A DNA stretch of 10,922 nucleotides from Campylobacteraceae bacterium (GTDB taxonomy: Bacteria; Campylobacterota; Campylobacteria; Campylobacterales; Sulfurovaceae), in the NCBI GenBank assembly GCA_026986085.1, contig JALSPE010000092.1:1-10922 (forward strand). The letters run 5' to 3'. The notes below the pieces were generated by a model. That model was not told the DNA's origin. It made no database searches and saw only the letters and a program-made list of their open reading frames with translations. This document shows, one piece after another, positions 6,848 through 10,922 of the stretch (its first letter is position 1; each line of letters opens with the position of its first letter). A program made the position numbers and the translations under genes.

Positions 6848-7461
6848 CAATAGCGTTGCCAAAGGGTAGAATTGCCGAAGATACAATGAGATTAATGGCA
6901 AATATTTTTAATAGTGAGTTTAAGTTTGAGAGTAGAAAACTTATTTTAGAGACACCAAATTTTAGATTTTTAAATGTTAGAAATCAAGATGTTCCAACTT
7001 ATGTAGAGCATGGTGCAGCTGACCTTGGAGTTGTGGGATTTGATGTTATATGTGAAAAAGAGTTGGATATTGTAGATTTATTAGATTTGCAAATTGGTAA
7101 ATGTAAAGTTGCAATTGGAATTAAAAATAGTGATGAGTTAGATTGGAGCAGACCAGATATAAAGGTTGCAACAAAAATGGTAAATATAACAAAGAGCTAT
7201 TTTGCCAAAAAAGCTGTTGGTGTAGAGGTTATTAAACTGTATGGCTCAATTGAGTTGGCTCCTTTGGTTGGTTTGGCTGATGCAATAGTTGATATTGTTG
7301 AGACAGGAGAGACTATGCGTGAGAATGGATTAAAAGTTGCAGAAGATATAATGGAATCAAGCGTTCACTTAATTGCAAATAAGAGTAGTTTTTTTGAGAA
7401 GAAGAGTAAAATTTTAGAGTTATACTCTCTGTTAAAAGAGGCTGTAGAGGATGGTAGATAG
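6841..7461 (+). CDS. hisG: ATP phosphoribosyltransferase catalytic subunit, short form
   Basis: Joins ATP and PRPP to give phosphoribosyl-ATP, the first and feedback-controlled step of histidine synthesis. Read from ATG 6841 the protein has 206 residues and begins MLTIALPKGRI, the classic HisG start. It also shows DVPTYVEHGAADLGVVG (50-66) and the PRPP-binding loop DIVETGETMRENGL (151-164). The sequence ends right after the catalytic lobes; the C-terminal histidine-binding domain of long HisG (about 300 residues) is absent. Short HisG is known to need the regulatory partner HisZ, which is not visible here. It overlaps coaX by 7 bases and the next methyltransferase by 11 bases, so it is translated as part of the cluster although the pathway is unrelated to lipids. 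Confidence 0.95.
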   Translation: MLTIALPKGRIAEDTMRLMANIFNSEFKFESRKLILETPNFRFLNVRNQDVPTYVEHGAADLGVVGFDVICEKELDIVDLLDLQIGKCKVAIGIKNSDELDWSRPDIKVATKMVNITKSYFAKKAVGVEVIKLYGSIELAPLVGLADAIVDIVETGETMRENGLKVAEDIMESSVHLIANKSSFFEKKSKILELYSLLKEAVEDGR

Positions 7462-8164
7462 TAACAAGGTTGAGGCACTTGACCTTTATGCAAAGGTAGA
7501 AGACCTCCTTGGAGTTAAGGATGTTGCTCCAAAGTTATATAGTCTATTTTTTGATATTTTAGATACTTTAGAGTTTAAATCTATTTTAGATATAGGTTGT
7601 GGGAGTGGAGATTTTTTAGAAGAAGTTAGAAGAAGATATAAAATTGATATAGCAGATGGTATAGATAAGAGTTTGCATATGGTTGAAATTGCTAACTCTA
7701 AAGGTCTATCTGTTACAAATAGAGATTTAAAAGAGATTGATAATAGATATGATATTGTAACTGCTACTTTTGATATGGTTAATTACTTGAACCCAGAAGA
7801 GTTTATAGAGTTTTTTAATGATTTAAAGAGAGTTTTAAAAGAAGGTGGATACTTTATCTTTGATATAAATAGCCAATTTGCTTTAAGTCAATTGGCTGTT
7901 GGCAATTTTATAGCAGAAGATAATAATAGATTTTTAACTATTGAGAGTTTTTATGAAGCTGGAGTTTATGACTCTATTTTTACTCTTTTTGAGAAAAGTG
8001 GAGATTGTTATAGAAAATCTTTTGATAGTATTAGGCAATATTACTATAGTGAAGAGTTTATATCTCTATTGAGTGGATGGAAACTTAAAAATAAGTTTCC
8101 AATTAAATTATACGAAATGGAGAGTGATGATAAAATATTATATATTTTAAAAAATATAGGTTAA
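7451..8164 (+). CDS. Class I SAM-dependent methyltransferase, substrate unknown
   Basis: A 237-residue protein with a Rossmann-type methyltransferase domain: motif I LDIGCGSGD (46-54), acidic strand-2 end at D72 (GIDKS), motif IV DIVTATFDMVNYL (101-113), then LKRVLKEGGYFIFDIN (125-140). The C-terminal part (about 150-237) is rich in Tyr, Phe and Ser (for example IRQYYYSEEF), a layout I associate with YqeM-like small-molecule or RNA methyltransferases; this is a loose resemblance only. ATG 7451 lies inside hisG (11-base overlap), with AGAGG about 9 bases upstream in the hisG frame, so it is translationally coupled. It is last in the cluster and is followed by a terminator shared with the convergent gene. 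Substrate and pathway cannot be read from the sequence. Confidence 0.85.
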   Translation: MVDSNKVEALDLYAKVEDLLGVKDVAPKLYSLFFDILDTLEFKSILDIGCGSGDFLEEVRRRYKIDIADGIDKSLHMVEIANSKGLSVTNRDLKEIDNRYDIVTATFDMVNYLNPEEFIEFFNDLKRVLKEGGYFIFDINSQFALSQLAVGNFIAEDNNRFLTIESFYEAGVYDSIFTLFEKSGDCYRKSFDSIRQYYYSEEFISLLSGWKLKNKFPIKLYEMESDDKILYILKNIG

Positions 8165-8255
8165 ATTACTCAATAAATAGCACTTATTATCAAGCTTAAT
8201 CTACTAATAAAATAATATTTTCCTAAACAGACACATTATATTAAATAGCATAAGT

Positions 8256-8290
8256 TTAAAAAGAGGTAAGGAGATAAACCCTCTTTTTAA
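8256..8290. terminator. Bidirectional intrinsic terminator between convergent genes
   Basis: TTAAAAAGAGG (8256-8266) pairs perfectly over 11 bp with CCTCTTTTTAA (8280-8290) around a 13-base loop. The A-tract before and T-tract after the GC core make it work on both strands. It serves the methyltransferase cluster ending at 8164 and the minus-strand gene ending at 8300. Flanking CATAAG (8249-8254) and CTTATG (8299-8304) could extend the structure. Confidence 0.8.
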
Positions 8291-8299
8291 TCATTTTGC

Positions 8300-9031
8300 T
8301 TATGGTTTAAATATTACACCAGCATTAACGCTATCTATACTACCAAGAGTTGAAGCGTCAGATATTTTTGTGCTACTTCCCATAAGTTGTGTGTAGTCTG
8401 CGAATACAGATAGTTGATCTGTTACGCTATAGCTACCACCAGCTCCGTATTGGAAACCACTATTTTTTGTATTTTTACCCATAAAGTCTATACTAGATAC
8501 ACCATAACCTAATAAACCATAAACAGCGAATTTATCAAATTTCATTTGAGGTTTTAGATAAATTGCTGCATTTGAGAAACTAATTGGTTTATGGTCTTTT
8601 ATCTCATAATCTGATACAGATTTTGTTAAACGACCCTCTACTGCTAGATAGTCATTAACCTCTACACCACCTAAAATCATTCCATTTGTAGAGCTATCGC
8701 TACCACCCCAATTTAAGATTTTATCTTTTGTTTTACTTGTGCTTTGGTTTATTTTGTCATATTGACAACCACCACAAACCTTAGCAGTGCTTTTAACTGA
8801 AGCAGTTGAGCTACCTAAACCACCACCAACATATACTTTCATTGATGACTTTGGTGCTTCTACTGTTGCAGGTGCAACTGGCTCCGGTTCTGGAGCTGGT
8901 TGTGGAACCTCTGCAATAGCTGGTTCAACTGGCTCAACATCTGGAGTAGGAGCAGCTACAAAAGGTCCCCCTGCAAAAAGTGTTGAACTTGCAATTACTG
9001 CAATACTCAAAAATTTAGATATAGTTTTCAT
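8300..9031 (-). CDS. Outer-membrane beta-barrel protein with Pro/Glu-rich linker
   Basis: A secreted protein of 243 residues. A clear signal peptide (MKTISKFLSIAVIASSTLFA, residues 1-20) is followed by a Pro/Glu/Ala/Val-rich stretch (about 23-60, repeated PEP and VEP units) and then a small beta-barrel (about 65-243). The barrel has alternating strands such as KVYVGGGLGSS, LAVEGRLTKSV, AAIYLKPQMKF, FAVYGLLGYGVSS and LSVFADYTQL, ending VNAGVIFKP. This resembles the opacity-protein/OmpA-like 8-strand barrels (porin superfamily). No OmpA peptidoglycan-binding domain is present. C86 and C89 form CGGC in the first long loop. The start is ATG 9031 because AAGG lies 8 bases upstream; a GTG three codons earlier overlaps that site. 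The gene is monocistronic, with its own promoter and terminator. Function is unknown. Confidence 0.85.
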   Translation of the reverse strand: MKTISKFLSIAVIASSTLFAGGPFVAAPTPDVEPVEPAIAEVPQPAPEPEPVAPATVEAPKSSMKVYVGGGLGSSTASVKSTAKVCGGCQYDKINQSTSKTKDKILNWGGSDSSTNGMILGGVEVNDYLAVEGRLTKSVSDYEIKDHKPISFSNAAIYLKPQMKFDKFAVYGLLGYGVSSIDFMGKNTKNSGFQYGAGGSYSVTDQLSVFADYTQLMGSSTKISDASTLGSIDSVNAGVIFKP

Positions 9032-9039
9032 TTCGTCCA

Positions 9040-9043
9040 CCTT
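9040..9043 (-). promoter_or_regulatory. Ribosome binding site deciding the barrel-protein start
   Basis: On the minus strand AAAAGGTGG is followed by ACGAA and ATG. The AAGG core is 8 bases from ATG 9031. The alternative GTG at 9038-9040 falls within this site and is therefore rejected as a start. Confidence 0.65.
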
Positions 9044-9063
9044 TTATTTGAAAAGCTTTTTTA

Positions 9064-9090
9064 GCTCTAAGTGATTTAAATTTTTAGAGC
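9064..9090 (-). other. 5' leader hairpin of the barrel-protein mRNA
   Basis: GCTCTAA and TTAGAGC (9064-9070 and 9084-9090) pair perfectly over 7 bp around a 13-base AT-rich loop. The palindrome AAAAGCTTTT (9051-9060) lies between it and the ribosome site. Located at the 5' side of the predicted leader, it could stabilise the message as leader hairpins do for other abundant outer-membrane proteins. Confidence 0.4.
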
Positions 9091-9115
9091 GACTATTTGC
9101 TATTCCGATATAAGA

Positions 9116-9121
9116 ATTATA
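9116..9121 (-). promoter_or_regulatory. -10 element of the barrel-protein promoter
   Basis: On the minus strand TATAAT is read at 9121-9116, a perfect consensus -10. No good -35 is seen, which is usual in this group. Transcription would start near 9109 and give a leader of about 78 bases. Confidence 0.55.
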
Positions 9122-9355
9122 CTTTACATTAACTAATATTAAACTTAAATTAAAAAATATGAAGATAAAAAAGTGTAAATTTTTTTAAGAAAGTTGTCAA
9201 ATTAGATAAATTATTGCATAAAATGCCTAAAAATTGCCTTAAGTAATTTTTTAAATTTATAGCATTATCTGTTTTTATAGCCATAATAACTTACTTTAGG
9301 GTTTAAAATGCTCTTTTTCCTTAAACTAAAAAAGTATATTTTTGTTAATTTAAGG
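9122..9355. other. AT-rich intergenic region between divergent genes
   Basis: I see no coding frame of note here. It holds A- and T-tracts (9150-9190), a TTGTCA (9194-9199) with TAAAAT (9219-9224) that could be a plus-strand promoter with a long 19-base spacer, and an inverted pair CCTTAAGTAA (9237-9246) and TTACTTTAGG (9291-9300) matching at 9 of 10 positions. GTTTAA and TTAAAC (9301-9306, 9321-9326) form a further weak stem. A small RNA is possible but unproven. Confidence 0.4.
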
Positions 9356-9361
9356 TAGAAT
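9356..9361 (+). promoter_or_regulatory. -10 candidate for the gene at 9389
   Basis: TAGAAT, preceded by the T-rich stretch TATATTTTTGTTAATTTAAG, is the best -10 before the ATG at 9389. It implies a start near 9368 and a leader of about 20 bases. The ribosome site there is weak (GCGAGAT). Confidence 0.4.
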
Positions 9362-9388
9362 ATTTAAAATTTAAGTTAGCGAGATAGT

Positions 9389-10312
9389 ATGTTTTTTAAA
9401 GATGAAAGTTTTAATGAGATTTACAATACTTTACATAAAAGTTTACAAAATAATTTAAGTGTATCTTTTAAGGTTATTAATCCAGATATATTTAGTAGTA
9501 AGTATGCAGGAGAAGTTGTAGTTGTTGATTCTAATAAGTTTATATATAGAGGCTACAAGAGTTGGGTATCTTTGGCTGAGATATTAGGGTGCAAGATATT
9601 AACTCCAAAGAGTATTGGTAATTTTGTAGAGATAACTTTAAAAAAACTAGAGAGTAACTCTTTTCATAGTAGTAGTGATAATGACAAGTATGGTGTAGAT
9701 TCTGAATTTGCAAAGATAGATAAGATGCAAGAGCCATCATTTGCTTATTACTATATAGATGCACTAAAGAGAGCTAATATATATAATAGAGAGAGCATAT
9801 TAAATTTGGGTATAAATAGAGGTGATGAGTTTAGGGTAATAGATGAACTTATAGGCAGTAGTGAGTTTAAAAGTAAAAGATGTGTTGGAGTAGATTACTC
9901 TAAGAGTGCAATAGATATGGCAAAAGATACCTTTAAAGATAGTGCAGAGTTTTATTGCGCTGATATAAATGAATTGGACTCTTTAAATTTAGGCAAATTT
10001 GACTGTTTAATATCTATTGGCACTTTACAAAGTAGCTCTTTAAATTATAAAAGTCTATTGATGGAGTTGGTTCAAAACTATTTAAATAGAGATAGTGCTA
10101 TAGTTTTAGCTTTTCCAAATTGTAGGTGGATAGGTGGAGAGATGGTTTATGGAGCAAGAGTTCCAAATTATAACTTTAGCGAAATGGGTATTTTATATAG
10201 CGATGTAATTTTTGCAAAAAAGTATCTACAACAAAAAAAGTATAGAGTAACAGTTACAGGTAAAGAGTATATATTTTTAACTGCTACAAGAATAAGAAGT
10301 GCATTAAAATAA
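9389..10312 (+). CDS. Methyltransferase-fold protein with unrecognised N-terminal domain
   Basis: A protein of 307 residues. The C-terminal part (about 117-307) has a class I SAM-methyltransferase layout: a helix FAYYYIDALKRA, motif I ILNLGINRGDEF (137-148), the strand-2 acidic end D169 in VGVDYSKSAIDMAK, ADIN (191-194), and motif IV FDCLISIGTLQ (204-214), followed by VLAFPNCRWIGGE. Motif I departs from the usual DxGxGxG because Asn replaces the middle Gly and Asn the leading acidic residue, yet the glycines at 141 and 145 remain. The N-terminal 110 residues (with VVVVDSNKFIYRGYKSWVSL and ILGCKILTPKSIGN) form a domain I do not recognise, joined by a Ser/Asn/Asp-rich linker (about 89-105). The ribosome site is weak. 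It stands alone with its own promoter. The substrate is unknown; catalytic activity is likely but not certain. Confidence 0.75.
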   Translation: MFFKDESFNEIYNTLHKSLQNNLSVSFKVINPDIFSSKYAGEVVVVDSNKFIYRGYKSWVSLAEILGCKILTPKSIGNFVEITLKKLESNSFHSSSDNDKYGVDSEFAKIDKMQEPSFAYYYIDALKRANIYNRESILNLGINRGDEFRVIDELIGSSEFKSKRCVGVDYSKSAIDMAKDTFKDSAEFYCADINELDSLNLGKFDCLISIGTLQSSSLNYKSLLMELVQNYLNRDSAIVLAFPNCRWIGGEMVYGARVPNYNFSEMGILYSDVIFAKKYLQQKKYRVTVTGKEYIFLTATRIRSALK

Positions 10313-10340
10313 ATTCAAATACATATTTTGGGTTTAATTT

Positions 10341-10346
10341 TATAAT
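10341..10346 (+). promoter_or_regulatory. -10 candidate for the exported protein gene at 10398
   Basis: A consensus TATAAT lies within the 12-base palindrome TTATAATTATAA (10340-10351). It would start transcription near 10353, leaving about 45 bases of leader that include the GGTAATATTACC palindrome. A second, weaker candidate is TATATAAC at 10377-10384. Confidence 0.4.
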
Positions 10347-10363
10347 TATAAGTTACAATATGT

Positions 10364-10375
10364 GGTAATATTACC
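10364..10375. promoter_or_regulatory. Perfect 12-base palindrome, possible operator
   Basis: GGTAATATTACC is its own reverse complement and sits 22 bases before the start codon at 10398, just downstream of the predicted transcription start. Its centre is 24 bases from that of the AT palindrome at 10340-10351. It is a plausible dimeric repressor site. A leader hairpin is less likely, as a perfect palindrome leaves no loop. Confidence 0.4.
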
Positions 10376-10397
10376 TATATAACTCAAGGGACAAGAG

Positions 10398-10922
10398 ATG
10401 AGAAAGATACTTTTACTTATATTAATAGTTTTAAATATGTTATGGTGTGATGCCTTAAAAAAGAGTATTGATAATAATTATCCAAAGTTTTTAACACTAT
10501 CTATAGAAAAAACCACTCTAAATAAAGATGCTAACACTACAATAAACTTAAAAGCTATGTATAAAGATGGAACTACTAAAACCCCAAATAATATAGAGTG
10601 GTTCATCACCCCAAAAGATACCATAAAGATTAAAGGCAATATTCTTACTGCTCTAAAAGATATAAATGTAACTATTCAAGCCAAAGTTGGAAATACTCTC
10701 TCAAATAAAGTTAAACTAAATATCTACTGGGAAGTAGATGGCCATAGACTCCCGCCAGAGTCTGATCCGAAAGTAAATAATGCCACACTTCTTGGTGTTG
10801 ATGTAAATAAAAATGGTGTGAGGGATGATGTGGAGAGGTGGATATATAATAGATACAAAGATAAGCATCCTATACATATCGATATAGCGATGCAGGCAGC
10901 GAGGGGGTATAGGCTTATCCTT
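10398..10922 (+). CDS. Exported Ig-like/EF-hand-like protein of unknown function, 3' end outside window
   Basis: An open frame of 175 codons running off the window. ATG 10398 has AAGGGA 6 bases upstream. An N-terminal hydrophobic segment (MRKILLLILIVLNMLWCDA) looks like a signal peptide. C17 is preceded by Met-Leu-Trp rather than a lipobox, so a lipoprotein is unlikely. Residues about 32-110 look like a bacterial Ig-like (Big2-type) domain: LTLSIEKTTLNKDANTT, then KAMYKDGTTK, IEWFI, ITAL-like NILTALKD and VTIQAKVGN. Then comes HRLPPESDPKVNN (116-128) and DVNKNGVRDDVE (135-146), an EF-hand-like calcium loop (DxNxNGxxDD). It is followed by RWIYNRYKDKHPIHIDIAMQAARGY, which I recall loosely as a recurring block in uncharacterised Campylobacterota proteins. 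C-ending and CCG codons are commoner here than upstream, a mild hint of different ancestry. Function unknown. Confidence 0.8.
   Translation, partial: MRKILLLILIVLNMLWCDALKKSIDNNYPKFLTLSIEKTTLNKDANTTINLKAMYKDGTTKTPNNIEWFITPKDTIKIKGNILTALKDINVTIQAKVGNTLSNKVKLNIYWEVDGHRLPPESDPKVNNATLLGVDVNKNGVRDDVERWIYNRYKDKHPIHIDIAMQAARGYRLIL

Noticed and set aside
8267..8279. TAAGGAGATAAAC resembling a ribosome binding site
   Set aside because: It is the loop of the terminator hairpin and no start codon with an open frame follows.
8787..9074. 95-codon open frame on the plus strand across the start of the barrel-protein gene
   Set aside because: It is the antisense shadow of the Pro/Glu-rich linker and signal peptide. 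Its composition (Gly/Ser/Thr/Ala) mirrors the repetitive codons, and the minus strand has a proper signal peptide, ribosome site and promoter.
10313..10340. Terminator after the gene at 9389
   Set aside because: Only A-T pairing with a bulge (AAATTCAAA against TTTAATTT) can be drawn; no GC-containing stem with a T-tract was found.

Overview
The window is AT-rich and uses AGA arginine codons heavily. The core genes resemble those of Campylobacterota (former Epsilonproteobacteria), probably a free-living Sulfurimonas/Sulfurovum-like lineage. The basis is protein flavour, gene order and the T-rich '-10 only' promoters; no search was run. No tRNA, rRNA, insertion sequence or CRISPR array was seen.

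Layout. Bases 1-2077: the 3' part of gpmI (glycolysis) followed closely by fabG (ketoacyl-ACP reductase). Bases 2078-2181: a spacer with a small hairpin and a five-unit heptamer tandem repeat directly ahead of the next gene. Bases 2182-3648: an OmpR-type response regulator (TTG start) and a short two-helix histidine kinase. Bases 3743-8164: a tight cluster acpP-fabF-accA-coaX-hisG-methyltransferase, with a probable promoter before acpP and a long hairpin between acpP and fabF. From fabF onward the genes are separated by a few bases or overlap. Bases 8256-8290: a bidirectional terminator. Bases 8300-9031, minus strand: a small outer-membrane beta-barrel protein with a Pro/Glu-rich N-terminal linker. 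Bases 9032-9388: a divergent, very AT-rich intergenic region. Bases 9389-10312: a class I methyltransferase-fold protein with an unrecognised N-terminal domain. Bases 10398 to the end: the 5' part of an exported protein with an Ig-like region and an EF-hand-like calcium loop.

How it works together. fabG, acpP, fabF and accA are core type II fatty-acid synthesis genes: carrier, condensation, reduction and malonyl-CoA supply. coaX makes 4'-phosphopantothenate for CoA, which supplies both the acyl-CoA substrates and the ACP prosthetic group. hisG starts histidine synthesis and appears to be carried in the same transcript. The two-component pair sits between fabG and acpP, and its kinase has almost no extracytoplasmic sensor. 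This invites the hypothesis that it senses membrane state and controls lipid synthesis; that is inference only.

The core region is mostly ordinary housekeeping. The points most worth a second look are the heptamer repeat, the sensor-poor kinase in a lipid locus, the acpP-fabF hairpin, the unusual methyltransferase, and the Ig/EF-hand protein cut off at the window end.
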